A stretch of 64,000 bases of DNA from DASXMT01 sp036521415 (lineage in GTDB: Bacteria > Actinomycetota > Acidimicrobiia > Acidimicrobiales > RAAP-2). Under the pieces are notes generated by a model that had not been told where the DNA came from, searched no databases, and worked only from the letters and a program-made list of their open reading frames with translations. Shown in pieces: positions 24,247 through 33,697 of the stretch. Each line of letters opens with the position of its first letter. The first letter of the stretch is position 1. The position numbers and the translations under genes are program-made. The stretch spans positions 48,313-112,312 of the forward strand of contig DATDHU010000071.1 of the NCBI GenBank assembly GCA_036521415.1. Direction: 5' to 3'.

Positions 24247-27200
24247 TCAGACGTTGCGCCGATAGGAGCCACCCACTTCGAAGAGGGCGTGGGTGATCTC
24301 GCCCAGGGTGGCGTGCCTCACGGTGCTCATCAGCTCGGCAAAGACGTTCCCGCCCTCCAAGGCCACCTGACGGAGGCGGTCGAGGGCGGCCTCCCGGTCA
24401 GCGGCATGGTCGCGCTGGAACTGGCTCAGGCGGGTGATCTGGAGCTGCTTTTCCTCATCGGTCGAGCGGGCCAGCTCCATCGGACCGGTCGGCGGCCTGG
24501 CCTCGGGGTCGACGAACGTGTTGACCCCGACGATGGGCAACGTGCCGTCGTGCTTACCGTGCTCGTAGACCATGGAGTCGTCCTGGATCCGCCCGCGCTG
24601 GTAGCCGGTCTCCATGGCCCCGAGGACGCCGCCTCGTTCGCTGATTCGGTCCAGCTCGGCCAGCACCGCTTCTTCGACCAGGTCGGTCAGGTCCTCGACG
24701 ATGAAGCTGCCCTGGAGCGGGTTCTCATTGGCGGCCAAGCCCCACTCCTTGTTGATGATGAGCTGGATGGCCAGGGCCCGCCGGACCGACTCCCCCGTCG
24801 GCGTGGTCACCGCCTCGTCGTAGGCGTTGGTGTGCAGGCTGTTGGCGTTGTCGTAGATGGCGCACAGCGCCTGCAGCGTGGTCCGGATGTCGTTGAACGC
24901 CATCTCCTGGGCGTGGAGCGACCGCCCCGACGTCTGGACGTGGTACTTCAGCCGCTGCGATCGAGCGTTGGCCCCGTAGTGGTCCTGCAGGGCGATGGCC
25001 CAGATGCGCCGGGCGACGCGCCCGATCACCGTGTACTCGGGGTCCATCCCGTTGGAGAAGAAAAAGGAGAGGTTCGGCGCGAAGTCGTCGACGTCCATGC
25101 CCCGAGCCAGGTAGGCCTCGACATAGGTGAACGCATTGGCCAGGGTGAAGGCCAACTGGGTGACCGGGTTCGCGCCCGCTTCGGCGATGTGGTAGCCGGA
25201 GATTGACACCGAATAGAAATTCCGCACCTCGTGCTCGATGAACCATTCGGCCATGTCGGCCATCACCCCGAGGGAGAACTCGGTCGAGAAGATGCACGTG
25301 TTCTGTCCCTGGTCCTCCTTCAGGATGTCGGCCTGGACGGTGCCCCGCACCGTGGCCAGGACCTCGGCACTGATCGCGTCGCGCTCCCCGGCCTCGGCCG
25401 ACCGACCGTGCTCGGCCTCGAACGCGTCGAGTCGCTGGTCGACGGCCGTGCACAGGAACATGGCCAAGATGGTGGGGGCGGGCCCGTTGATGGTCATCGA
25501 CACCGACGTGGTCGGATCGCACAGGTCGAACCCGTCAAAGAGCACCTTCATGTCGTCCAGCGTGGCGATGGACACGCCGGAGGTCCCGATCTTCCCATAG
25601 ATGTCGGGACGCTCGTCGGGATCGAAGCCGTACAGCGTGACCGAGTCGAACGCGGTGGACAGCCGGGTGGCCGGCAGGCCCGAGGCCAGGAGGTGGAACC
25701 GTCGGTTGGTGCGGAACGGGTCGCCCTCGCCGGCGAACATGCGGGCCGGGTCCTCGCCCTCTCGCTTGAACGGGAACACGCCGGCGGTGAAGGGGAAGTG
25801 GCCGGGCAGGTGCTCGGACCGGAGCCACCGCACCAGTTCGCCGTCCTCGGTGACCCGGGGCAGCGCCACCTTGGGGATGCGGTTCCCCGAGAGCGACGTC
25901 CGCCACAGGACCGTTCCGTTCTCGTCCCCCGGGACAGGGGCATCCTCGGGCTCGACCGGGGTCAGGAGGGCCCGCACCTCCTCCCATTCCTCGAGGAGCC
26001 GCCGGCCTTCTGGGTCCCGGGCCGATTCGGTCCGCTCGGCCAGCGCGCCCAGGTCACCGACGGCCGTCCCGTCCCGCTCGGCCAGGGCCAGCACGGCGGC
26101 GACCTGCTGAGCCTCTCGGGCCTCGGCCGACAGCTCGGCCGTGGTGGCGTGATAGCGGTGCACGGTCTCGGTGATCTCGGCCAGGTACCGGCGCCTCGGT
26201 CCCGGGATGATCACCGAGGCCTTGGTCGAAGCCCGCCCAGCGACCACCGGGAGCACGCCGTTTTTCGTCACCAGGCCCATGCCGGACAACCGGTCCCGCA
26301 GATACTGGTACAGGGCAGTGACGCCGTCGTCGTTGAAGCGCGAGGCGATGGTGCCGAACACGGGCTCGGTGTCGTCGGGGGCGAGCCGGTGGTCGCGGGC
26401 CCATTGCCGGTGGACCTGGCGGAGGGCGTCGTCTGCTCCCCGGCGGTCGAACTTGTTGATGGCCACCGCGTCGGCGAGGTCGAGCATGTCGATCTTCTCG
26501 AGTTGCGATGCCGCCCCGTATTCCGGTGTCATCACATAGAGGGAGAGGTCGGCGATATCGACGATGGCCGCATCCCCCTGGCCGATCCCCGGAGTCTCCA
26601 CGATCACCAGGTCGAAACCGGCGGACCGGCAGGCGGCCACGACCATCGGAAGGGGCGGGGGAATCTCGGAGGCCGAGCCCCGGGTGGCGAGCGAACGGAA
26701 GTACACCTGGGGGGAGTCGATGGCGTTCATCCTGATGCGGTCCCCGAGGAGGGCCCCACCTCCCCGTCGTCTGGTGGGGTCGACGGCCAGCACGGCGATG
26801 GACAACTTGTCCTCTTGGTCCTGCCGGAACCGCCGGATGATCTCGTCGGTCAGCGACGACTTGCCCGAACCTCCCGTCCCGGTGACGCCGAGCACGGGCG
26901 CGTTCCGGCGTTGTGCGGACGACGCGATCGCGTCGAGTCTGTCCTGGTCCATGGTGCCGGCTTCGAGACAGGTGATGATCCGGGCCAGGCTCCCGGTGTT
27001 CCCGCTGTAGAGCAGATCGAGCGAATCCGGGGGATCGGCGGCCAGGTCGCGGTCGCACTCCTCGATGAGCACATTGATCATCCGCTCGAGGCCCAGGCGC
27101 TGCCCGTCGCTCGGGGAGAAGATCCGGCGGACACCGTAGGCCTCGAGCTCGGCGATCTCGGACGGGACGATGACACCACCACCGCCGCCGTAGACAGCGA

Positions 27201-27534
27201 TATCACCTCGCCCCTCAGCTCGCAGGCGATCGACCAGGTACTTGAAGTACTCGATGTGGCCGCCCTGGTAGGAGCTGATGGCCACCCCTTGGACGTCCTC
27301 GGCGAGGGCCGCGGTCACCACTTCGTCGACCGAGCGGTTATGGCCGAGGTGGACGACTTCGGCTCCTTGGGCCTGCAGCAGCCGGCGCATGATGTTGATG
27401 GCCGCATCGTGGCCGTCGAACAGGCTGGCCGCGGTGATGAACCGCACTGATTGGGTGGGGTGGTAGAGGGAGGTGTTCCCGTCGACCCGGTCGGCGGTCG
27501 GCAGGGCCTGGTTGGGGGGGCTCATCCCCCGCAT
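24247..27534 (-). CDS. icmF: IcmF: fused B12-dependent isobutyryl-CoA mutase and G-protein chaperone
   Basis: A 1095-residue fusion that interconverts isobutyryl-CoA and n-butyryl-CoA with adenosylcobalamin and loads its own cofactor. Order: B12-binding domain (about 25-160; SLFDGHDAAINIMRRLL carries the cobalamin-ligand His), MeaB-like GTPase (about 210-430; P-loop VTGTGGSGKSSLTDE, then AVDPTRRRGGGALLGDR and INKFDRRG), a linker, and the mutase barrel (about 560-1080; RTNRRFHLLASGLPATRLS, GTSGVSIATLDDMKVLFDG, ITKEWG-like IINKEWGLAANENPLQG). Domain order and length agree with IcmF rather than with MutB. It is the last gene of a minus-strand acyl-CoA operon, 66 bases after a crotonase gene. ATG 27525 (MSPPNQ) is an alternative start. 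Confidence 0.96.
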   Translation of the reverse strand: MRGMSPPNQALPTADRVDGNTSLYHPTQSVRFITAASLFDGHDAAINIMRRLLQAQGAEVVHLGHNRSVDEVVTAALAEDVQGVAISSYQGGHIEYFKYLVDRLRAEGRGDIAVYGGGGGVIVPSEIAELEAYGVRRIFSPSDGQRLGLERMINVLIEECDRDLAADPPDSLDLLYSGNTGSLARIITCLEAGTMDQDRLDAIASSAQRRNAPVLGVTGTGGSGKSSLTDEIIRRFRQDQEDKLSIAVLAVDPTRRRGGGALLGDRIRMNAIDSPQVYFRSLATRGSASEIPPPLPMVVAACRSAGFDLVIVETPGIGQGDAAIVDIADLSLYVMTPEYGAASQLEKIDMLDLADAVAINKFDRRGADDALRQVHRQWARDHRLAPDDTEPVFGTIASRFNDDGVTALYQYLRDRLSGMGLVTKNGVLPVVAGRASTKASVIIPGPRRRYLAEITETVHRYHATTAELSAEAREAQQVAAVLALAERDGTAVGDLGALAERTESARDPEGRRLLEEWEEVRALLTPVEPEDAPVPGDENGTVLWRTSLSGNRIPKVALPRVTEDGELVRWLRSEHLPGHFPFTAGVFPFKREGEDPARMFAGEGDPFRTNRRFHLLASGLPATRLSTAFDSVTLYGFDPDERPDIYGKIGTSGVSIATLDDMKVLFDGFDLCDPTTSVSMTINGPAPTILAMFLCTAVDQRLDAFEAEHGRSAEAGERDAISAEVLATVRGTVQADILKEDQGQNTCIFSTEFSLGVMADMAEWFIEHEVRNFYSVSISGYHIAEAGANPVTQLAFTLANAFTYVEAYLARGMDVDDFAPNLSFFFSNGMDPEYTVIGRVARRIWAIALQDHYGANARSQRLKYHVQTSGRSLHAQEMAFNDIRTTLQALCAIYDNANSLHTNAYDEAVTTPTGESVRRALAIQLIINKEWGLAANENPLQGSFIVEDLTDLVEEAVLAELDRISERGGVLGAMETGYQRGRIQDDSMVYEHGKHDGTLPIVGVNTFVDPEARPPTGPMELARSTDEEKQLQITRLSQFQRDHAADREAALDRLRQVALEGGNVFAELMSTVRHATLGEITHALFEVGGSYRRNV

Positions 27535-27600
27535 AATAGTTGCACGTCCTACTAAATGTCCATGGCCCCCTTGTCATGGCCGTGCTGCTCCGGCCCGGTC

Positions 27601-28656
27601 CTACTGTGCTGCTTCCACCCGGTCGACCAGGTGCCAGGACAGCGCGGTGGTGGCGTCGATGGCCGAGCCGGTGATGGCCAGAAATGCCGTGCGCTGGCGG
27701 CCGATGCGGCGGGGCAGGCTCACCGTGCCCCCGGCCCCGGGGATCAAGCCCATGGGAACCTCCGGCAGCTGAAAGGTGGCGTCCGGCCTGGCCAGCACGT
27801 GGGCGGCGAAGGCGGGGAGCTCGGTGCCGGCCCCGACGCACGCACCGTGCACGATGGCCGTCGTCCGGCTCGCGCACCGGGCCAGCCAGGGAGCCGCGCT
27901 TCGGGTCGTCCGGATCACGTGTGCGGCCACCGGGTCGGGCACCGATCCGAACTCGGACAGGTCACCGCCGCTGCAAAAGGACGGCCCCGCTCCGGCCAAC
28001 GAGATCGAGGTGATGGAGGGGTCGGCCGCAGCCACCATGAACATGGCCACCAGATCGTCGCGCATGCCCGCGTCGTACGCGTTCCTGACCTCGGGCCGAT
28101 TGAGGGTCAACGAAAGAGACGGGCCCTCCCGGTAGGCCAGGACCGACGGGCCGGGCAGGTTGCGGTGGGCCATCGGCCCGCGCCGGCTGATCCACTGGCG
28201 ATGGTCGGGCCCGGATTGCAACATCGAGTACACGAATGACTCCGAAACCAGGGCGTCGTTCACCGAGATGCCCCCGCTGAACCGCAGGAGCTGGGTCAGG
28301 GCGATGGCCGGAGCAGGGCTCTGTTCGACGGCTTGGCCGACCCGGGCAAGCACGCCTTCGATGTCCGGGCATCCGACCCACGGCCGCGCCGGGTCTTCCT
28401 CTTCGGCCAACAAGATGTCGAAGTCGGGCGGAGCGGAGAGGTCGGCGCCGGCCCGGGCCACACCCACGGTCACGCAGGGCACCGAGCGGACCACCTCGGC
28501 CGCCGCCGCCAGCATCGGGTCGTCATCCACGGCCACTGCCAGCAGCGGCCGGTCCCCGAACGGCCCGACGGCCTCGGAGGCCAGACCGCCCTCGACGAGC
28601 TGAAGGACGTCGGCGGCGAACAGGATGCCCCGGGCCTGGCGTGGGGAGCTGGTCAC
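27601..28656 (-). CDS. Crotonase with an N-terminal extension
   Basis: A 351-residue protein. The last ~190 residues are a crotonase domain (LSLTLNRPEVRNAYDAGMRD, GAGPSFCSGGDLSEFG, AIVHGACVGAGTELPAFAAH, LPEVPMGLIPGAGGTVSLPR). The first ~160 residues are not a standard crotonase part; they contain LLAVAVDDDP and a FDILLAEEEDPARPWVG segment and may be a degenerate second crotonase-like half. The VGAGTEL and PGAGGT oxyanion/acid positions are intact, so hydratase or isomerase activity is plausible. It lies 25 bases after the amidohydrolase gene and 66 before icmF, so all are probably in one operon. Confidence 0.88.
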   Translation of the reverse strand: MTSSPRQARGILFAADVLQLVEGGLASEAVGPFGDRPLLAVAVDDDPMLAAAAEVVRSVPCVTVGVARAGADLSAPPDFDILLAEEEDPARPWVGCPDIEGVLARVGQAVEQSPAPAIALTQLLRFSGGISVNDALVSESFVYSMLQSGPDHRQWISRRGPMAHRNLPGPSVLAYREGPSLSLTLNRPEVRNAYDAGMRDDLVAMFMVAAADPSITSISLAGAGPSFCSGGDLSEFGSVPDPVAAHVIRTTRSAAPWLARCASRTTAIVHGACVGAGTELPAFAAHVLARPDATFQLPEVPMGLIPGAGGTVSLPRRIGRQRTAFLAITGSAIDATTALSWHLVDRVEAAQ

Positions 28657-28681
28657 CTCGACAACGTACCGTCGGGGCGGT

Positions 28682-30208
28682 TCACGGCGTGGCCCGGTAC
28701 AGCACCCGCCCGCCCTTGATGGTGGCCGTGACCAGCTCGCTGCTCAGCTGGGTGCGGGCCCGCCTCCAGGGAAGGGCCAACAGGCAGAGATCGGCGGGGT
28801 TCCCCGCCGAGACGCGGCGGGCGGGGCCGCCGGGGTCGCCGGGATGGCCCAGGAACAGGGCCAGCGCCCGCTCGGGGGTCAACCGCTCGTCGGCCCCGAT
28901 CACGGCACCGAGGGCGGTCCGTCTCGAGACGGCGTCGGCTACGGCCCGCCACGGGTCCGGTGGGCCGAACGGGGCGTCGGTACTTCCGGCCAAGGGGACG
29001 CCGGCCAGGTCCCATGCCCGGAGACGGTAGAGCCAGGCGCGGTCGGCCGGGTCGACGTCGCGGCGGTACCGGTCGCCGTGCTCGCCGATGAACCCTGGTT
29101 GGGTCACCACGGTGACCGCCAGTGGGCGCAGGAGGTCGACCACCTCGGGTGGGGCGACGCTGGCGTGCTCGATGCGGTGGGGGCCGCCGCCGGACATCGA
29201 GAGCGCGGTTGCCGCCAGCACCAGGCTCTCGCGGGTCACGGCGTGCAGCGCCACTCCCCGTCGTCCGGCCGACTTGATCGATTCGACCAGCTCGTCGAGC
29301 CCGGGGAGCTGGCGATCGTCGAGCACCAGCTTCAGGGCACCGGTCGTGACCGATCCCCGAGGGCGGGCCGGCAGGTCGCCGCCCAGAACGAGCACGGACT
29401 GGCCGAGCTCACCCCTGTGCACGGCAGCCTCGAACGCGGCCAGCTCCGCGGGCCCGTTGGACGCGGTGGCGTCGGTCACCCCGGTGACGCCATAGCGGGA
29501 GAGTTGTCCGCTGAGGCCGGCCAAAGTCGGCGGGTCGTCGGGCACCCGCAGGCGGACAAGGTCGTCGGCACCGTAGAGCACCCCGGTTGGCCGCCCGTCG
29601 TCGCCGATCTCCACCCCGCTCACGTCACCGGCGACACCCACGTCCGCACCAACTCCGGCGCTTCCCGCCCCCGAGGACGGGCCGGCCAGCCCCAGCGCCT
29701 CCAGACCACTCCGGTTCACCACCCATTGGTGACCGCTTCGATGCTGGATCCGTACCGGTCGCCGCCGGTGCCCTCCCAACAGGTCGTCCAGCACATCGGC
29801 GGTGAGCGGACCGGCCACCGACTCGTCGTACCCGTACCCGCGGAGCCAGGTGGATGCGGCCACGCCCGGTTCCGGCCTGATCATGGCCGCAGCCAGCGCC
29901 CGGGCCAGGGACGGCCGGTCGTACACCGTCGGTGGCCCGCACGACACGGACCGGTCCCGTGCGGCCAGGCTGAACAGATGGGTGTGATGGTCGTGCAGGC
30001 CGGGGAGCAGCGCGCCGCCTCGGCCGTCGAGGATGTCGCTCTTGACTGCTCTCGTGCCCGTCGTTCGCGCCCCTTCGGTCTCCACCGCCACGACCCGGCC
30101 GTGTTCGATGTCGACGGTGCAGCCGGGAAGCCCGTCCACCTCGACGTCGACCACCGTGAGTCGGGTGCAGTGCTCGCTGTGCAGGTCCTGCTGCTGGCGT
30201 TCGCTCAC
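28682..30208 (-). CDS. YtcJ-like metal-dependent amidohydrolase
   Basis: A 508-residue amidohydrolase-3 family enzyme. The metal-binding opening GALLPGLHDHHTHLFSL has the HxH pair; later come GVTGVTDATASNGP, the GGPHRIEHASVAPPEVV histidine block and LAGSTDAPFGPPDPWRAV with the metal Asp. Such enzymes hydrolyse N-acyl or cyclic-amide bonds; no substrate can be inferred. The start is GTG 30206-30208, overlapping the upstream CoA-transferase stop (GTGA), so the two are translationally coupled. Confidence 0.9.
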   Translation of the reverse strand: MSERQQQDLHSEHCTRLTVVDVEVDGLPGCTVDIEHGRVVAVETEGARTTGTRAVKSDILDGRGGALLPGLHDHHTHLFSLAARDRSVSCGPPTVYDRPSLARALAAAMIRPEPGVAASTWLRGYGYDESVAGPLTADVLDDLLGGHRRRPVRIQHRSGHQWVVNRSGLEALGLAGPSSGAGSAGVGADVGVAGDVSGVEIGDDGRPTGVLYGADDLVRLRVPDDPPTLAGLSGQLSRYGVTGVTDATASNGPAELAAFEAAVHRGELGQSVLVLGGDLPARPRGSVTTGALKLVLDDRQLPGLDELVESIKSAGRRGVALHAVTRESLVLAATALSMSGGGPHRIEHASVAPPEVVDLLRPLAVTVVTQPGFIGEHGDRYRRDVDPADRAWLYRLRAWDLAGVPLAGSTDAPFGPPDPWRAVADAVSRRTALGAVIGADERLTPERALALFLGHPGDPGGPARRVSAGNPADLCLLALPWRRARTQLSSELVTATIKGGRVLYRATP

Positions 30209-31872
30209 AGGTCGGCCAGGACGGAATCGGTGTCTGCGCCCAGCTTCGCCGCCGTCCGCGCCGGTGTCCTGCTCCTCGGTGCAGCCACCGGTCCGGAGTC
30301 AGACGGAAGAGTCGGGCGGCCGTGGGACAACGCGTGGCCGACCACCTCGCGCATGGCGATGTCGACGGTCCCCCCGGTGCGCCCGACGACGGCAGCCAGC
30401 GCGGCCACGGCGGCATGGAGCCCGGTGATCGGGTCGGCGGCGGCGTCGGCGCAGAACAGGGGTGGTCCCCCCTCGCACTCGCGGGCCACGAGGCCGGCGC
30501 CCGCCGCCGCGTCGTCGCCCAGCGCCGCCCGGTTCCGCCACGGTCCGGCCCGTCCGTAGCCGGTGATGCTGATCCATGTCTGGTGCGGAGAGGGGTGGAT
30601 CCCGAGTTGCTCGAGCGCCCGGGGCCTCGACGACTCGATGACCACGTCGGCCGCCCTGATCAACGCAGGGAAGGCCCCCGTGGCCGCCACGGGCACCGTC
30701 ACGCTCTCCTTCCCCCCTTGGAGGAGGTCGAAGAACTGTGGGGGGCCTTGGCGGGAGGGGTCGGGCCGCCGGAGGTCCTCGACCTTGACCACCCGACAGC
30801 CGGTAGCAACCAGGAACGAGCCGGCCAGCGGCCCGGCCCAGAGGGCCGAGAGGTCCACGACCAGGGGTCGCTGCTCGGATGCGGTTCGACTCGGGCCCAG
30901 CCGGCCGAGGTCGTCCAGGGGACGCGGCGGGGGACGGCGCGACGGTGCGCCCTCGTACAGCCACGGTGCGGGTGGCCACTGCTGGCCCCGGGCCCTGAGT
31001 TGCTCGTCGTCGTGGTCTGGGGCGCCCACCACGGCGGCCGGGATGCCCAACAGCTGCGCCCGGTCGGCCAGGGCGTGTGCCGAACCCGCTGCCGCCCCGG
31101 TGGCCACCGCGGCCCGGGGGTCGGCCGGGACCGGTACACCCAGCCAGGCGGGGAGCAGTTCGATGTCGGAGTCCCGGCTCAGGCTCACGGCCAGCCAGCC
31201 GTCGCTCGTCGCGAAAAGGCGACAGGCTCCCCCATTGGAGACGGTGCCGTTCCGGCGGTGCCCGAAGATGGCGGCCCGCTCACCGAGCAGTGCCGACCCG
31301 TTCAGGGAGAGGGGCCTACCCCTCGCCGCGGCGAGGAGACGGAGGGCGAGGGCAGCGCCGTCGAGGCAGGTAGCCAGGTCGCCCGGGGCGAGAAGGGGAG
31401 GTCCGTCTGCCCTGCCGGTCAGGGCCATGGCGCCCGAGGTGGCCCAGGCTCTGGCCGGGGTCGGGCAGGGGCTTGTGCGGACGACCGGATACGGGGCGCT
31501 CGCCAGGGAACCGGTCGGGTCCACCGCAGCGGCAACCGGCAGCCTGCACAGCGTCTCTTCGGTCGTCCCGCCGGTGAACAGGGCCTTTCCGGCATCGAGG
31601 CCACACGATTGGCTTTCTGCCGGCTTCCGACCCTGTCCGGGACCTTGCTCTCGACCAGGCCCGCGAACCCGTCCCGGAACGAGGCCCTGCGCCCGTCCGC
31701 TGGCTGGGGCCGGTACCCGGAGCACATCGGCGCCGAGCAGCGACAGGAGGTGGCCGGCGTAGGCGCAAGCGAAGTCCTCGCCGACTTCCAGGAAACGGAT
31801 GCCGGTGAGGGGCAGCGTGTTTGACCAGTGGGTGCCCGGATCGGCCGCGTCCGGCCCGCTGTACAGGGACAT
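30205..31872 (-). CDS. CaiB/BaiF-type (class III) CoA transferase, two-lobed
   Basis: A 555-residue class III CoA transferase made of two related lobes. Residues about 20-290 resemble a partial CaiB half (LTGIRFLEVGEDFACAYAGH); residues about 325-540 are a clear one (PLVVDLSALWAGPLAGSFLV, VVKVEDLRRPDPSRQGPPQF, PHQTWISITGYG, ALGDDAAAGAGLVA). In the second lobe the GDxxAG-type Asp occurs as ALGDDAAAGAG. Moves CoA from an acyl-CoA donor to an organic acid; substrates unknown. It is first in the minus-strand operon that ends in icmF and divergent from the cupin gene across about 147 bases. Residues about 58-85 are an unusual Gly/Arg/Gln-rich stretch. Confidence 0.88.
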   Translation of the reverse strand: MSLYSGPDAADPGTHWSNTLPLTGIRFLEVGEDFACAYAGHLLSLLGADVLRVPAPASGRAQGLVPGRVRGPGREQGPGQGRKPAESQSCGLDAGKALFTGGTTEETLCRLPVAAAVDPTGSLASAPYPVVRTSPCPTPARAWATSGAMALTGRADGPPLLAPGDLATCLDGAALALRLLAAARGRPLSLNGSALLGERAAIFGHRRNGTVSNGGACRLFATSDGWLAVSLSRDSDIELLPAWLGVPVPADPRAAVATGAAAGSAHALADRAQLLGIPAAVVGAPDHDDEQLRARGQQWPPAPWLYEGAPSRRPPPRPLDDLGRLGPSRTASEQRPLVVDLSALWAGPLAGSFLVATGCRVVKVEDLRRPDPSRQGPPQFFDLLQGGKESVTVPVAATGAFPALIRAADVVIESSRPRALEQLGIHPSPHQTWISITGYGRAGPWRNRAALGDDAAAGAGLVARECEGGPPLFCADAAADPITGLHAAVAALAAVVGRTGGTVDIAMREVVGHALSHGRPTLPSDSGPVAAPRSRTPARTAAKLGADTDSVLADL

Positions 31873-32019
31873 GGGGTCAACGCTAGAGAAGTTTCAGGGC
31901 GTGTCGGCCGGCGTCGGGAAGTCCCGATCCGGGCGCCGCCTCGTCGCGCCGGGCCTCTGGGCTTTAGGGTGATGCGGAGAGCTTCGCTGCGGACAAACGC
32001 CGAGGCAACGAGGAGGGCC

Positions 32020-32478
32020 ATGACAACCACCGAGTCCATTCCGAGCGCCGTGCACATAGGTGCGTCCGACCTGCCCTTCGTCGACATCGGTGATGGCAGC
32101 AAATTGAAGGTCCTCCAGGTGAAAGAGGAGGAGGGCCTCTGGATCGTGGAGAACATCTTCCAGAACGGCTACGAGGTGCAGACCCACCGCCACACCGGTC
32201 CGGTCTACGGCTACACCGTCTCGGGCGCGTGGAAGTACAAGGAGTATGACTACGTCAACCGGCAGGGCTCGTTCCTCTACGAGCCGGCGGGCTCGGTGCA
32301 CACGCTCCAGTGCATCGAGGACGGAACCCAGGTCTGGTTCCAGATGTACGGGGCCAACCTCAATCTGGACGCCAGCGGGAACGTCGAGAGCGTCTTCGAC
32401 GGCCCCGGGACCCTGGCCGCCTACTACGCGCTGTGTGAGGCAGCGGGCCTTCCCCGCCCCAGCGTCCTGGCTAGCTGA
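32020..32478 (+). CDS. Cupin-domain protein (acetophenone dioxygenase-like)
   Basis: A 152-residue single-cupin protein similar to 2,4'-dihydroxyacetophenone dioxygenase-type cupins. Metal ligands are expected in GYEVQTHRHTGPVYGYTVSG (His-x-His, with Glu replaced) and AGSVHTLQCIEDGTQVWF (second-motif His). It may be a metal-dependent oxygenase or a small-molecule-binding cupin. ATG 32020 with AGGAGG at 32011-32016. Its last base pairs with the start of the P450 gene (TGATG overlap), so both are made together. Confidence 0.87.
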   Translation: MTTTESIPSAVHIGASDLPFVDIGDGSKLKVLQVKEEEGLWIVENIFQNGYEVQTHRHTGPVYGYTVSGAWKYKEYDYVNRQGSFLYEPAGSVHTLQCIEDGTQVWFQMYGANLNLDASGNVESVFDGPGTLAAYYALCEAAGLPRPSVLAS

Positions 32479-33674
32479 TGGCGGTAGCGATCGACCTGTC
32501 CGACCCCGACACCTTCGTCGCCGGCGTGCCCCACGAGGAACTGACCGAGCTGAGGCGGACCCAGCCCGTCTACTTCCAGGAGATGAAGGGCGACGCCGGC
32601 TTCTGGGCCCTCTTGCGGCATGCCGACGTGGTTCACGCGGCCCGGAACCCGAACCTGTTCTCGGCCAGCGAGGGAGGCGTGGTCATCGAGACCCTCGGCC
32701 CCGAACAGGTCGAGCAGATGCGGGGGATGCTCCTGGCCATGGACCCGCCCCGGCACCTCGACTACCGGCGCCCCATGGCCGAGCCCTTCCGGCGCCGGGT
32801 CATCGAGGACATGGAGGACCAGATTCGTGGGATTTGCCGCGACGTGGTGTCGTGGATCGCAGAAACGAGCGACGTTGAGTTCGTACACGGGGTGACCTCG
32901 GCCATCCCCTCTCGTGTGATCGGGCAGCTCATGGGCCTGCCCGAAGCGGATTGGCCCCACATTCACGAGCTGGCCGAACGCAATACCAGTGGGCAGGATG
33001 CCGACTACGCCGGTGACGAGACCGACGGCGCCACGATGGAGATGGCCGTCTATGCCATGGAGCTGGCTGCCCGCCGTCGCACCGAGGAGCCGACCTCCGA
33101 CCTGACCTCTATCATCCTCGGAACCGAGTTCGGCGGCCACCTCATGGACGACATCGAGTTCGCCACCTTCTTCGTGCAGCTGGTGACGGCGGGCAACGAC
33201 ACCACCAAGATCATGCTCTCGTCCGGCCTGTGGGCTCTGCTGCTCCACCCCGACCAGTTGCGCGAGCTCCGAGCCGACCCCTCCCTGATTCCCGGCGCGG
33301 TGGAGGAGATCCTCCGGTGGGCCAATCCGCTCCACTATTTCCGCCGAACGGCCCTGGCTGACGCTGTCGTCCGGGACGTGAAGATCACCGCCGGCGAGAA
33401 GGTAGCCATGTACTACACCTCGGCCAACCGGGACGAGGACCTGTTCGACGACTCCCAAACCTTCGACATCCACCGTCACCCCAATCCGCACCTGGCCTTC
33501 GGCATCGCTGAGCACTTCTGCCTGGGCGTCCACCTGGCCCGGTTGGAGGGCCGGGTGTTCTTCGAGGAGCTGTTGTCCGCCTTTTCCGGCATCGAACTGG
33601 CCGGGGAGCCGGTCCGGGTGCGGTCGAACCTGAACAACGGGCTGAAGCGACTTCCCGTCCGGATGCAGCGCTGA
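32478..33674 (+). CDS. Cytochrome P450
   Basis: A 398-residue soluble bacterial P450. The I-helix oxygen-activating segment TAGNDTTK lies at residues about 237-244, the ExxR is in VEEILRWANPL, and the haem ligand is Cys348 in FGIAEHFCLGVHLAR. The usual Gly three residues before the conserved Glu/His region is Ala here (FGxAxHxCxG). The C-helix part MDPPRHLDYRRPMAEPF is typical. It needs an electron donor that is not in this window. The operon partner upstream is a cupin, downstream a PaaY-like protein; the substrate may be a small aromatic or terpenoid compound, but this is inference. Confidence 0.95.
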   Translation: MAVAIDLSDPDTFVAGVPHEELTELRRTQPVYFQEMKGDAGFWALLRHADVVHAARNPNLFSASEGGVVIETLGPEQVEQMRGMLLAMDPPRHLDYRRPMAEPFRRRVIEDMEDQIRGICRDVVSWIAETSDVEFVHGVTSAIPSRVIGQLMGLPEADWPHIHELAERNTSGQDADYAGDETDGATMEMAVYAMELAARRRTEEPTSDLTSIILGTEFGGHLMDDIEFATFFVQLVTAGNDTTKIMLSSGLWALLLHPDQLRELRADPSLIPGAVEEILRWANPLHYFRRTALADAVVRDVKITAGEKVAMYYTSANRDEDLFDDSQTFDIHRHPNPHLAFGIAEHFCLGVHLARLEGRVFFEELLSAFSGIELAGEPVRVRSNLNNGLKRLPVRMQR

Positions 33675-33697
33675 CCGAACCGTCGGGGCATGTGCTG

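Noticed and set aside
25231..27450. A long plus-strand open frame antisense to icmF
   Set aside because: The translation is compositional (Gly/Arg/His-rich) with no domain; the opposite strand encodes an intact IcmF.
27535..27600. A cobalamin riboswitch before icmF
   Set aside because: Only 66 bases separate it from the upstream gene and no B12-box-like sequence is visible.
28625..31824. Long plus-strand open frames opposite the amidohydrolase and CoA transferase genes
   Set aside because: Shadow frames of high-GC DNA; motifs are present only on the minus strand.
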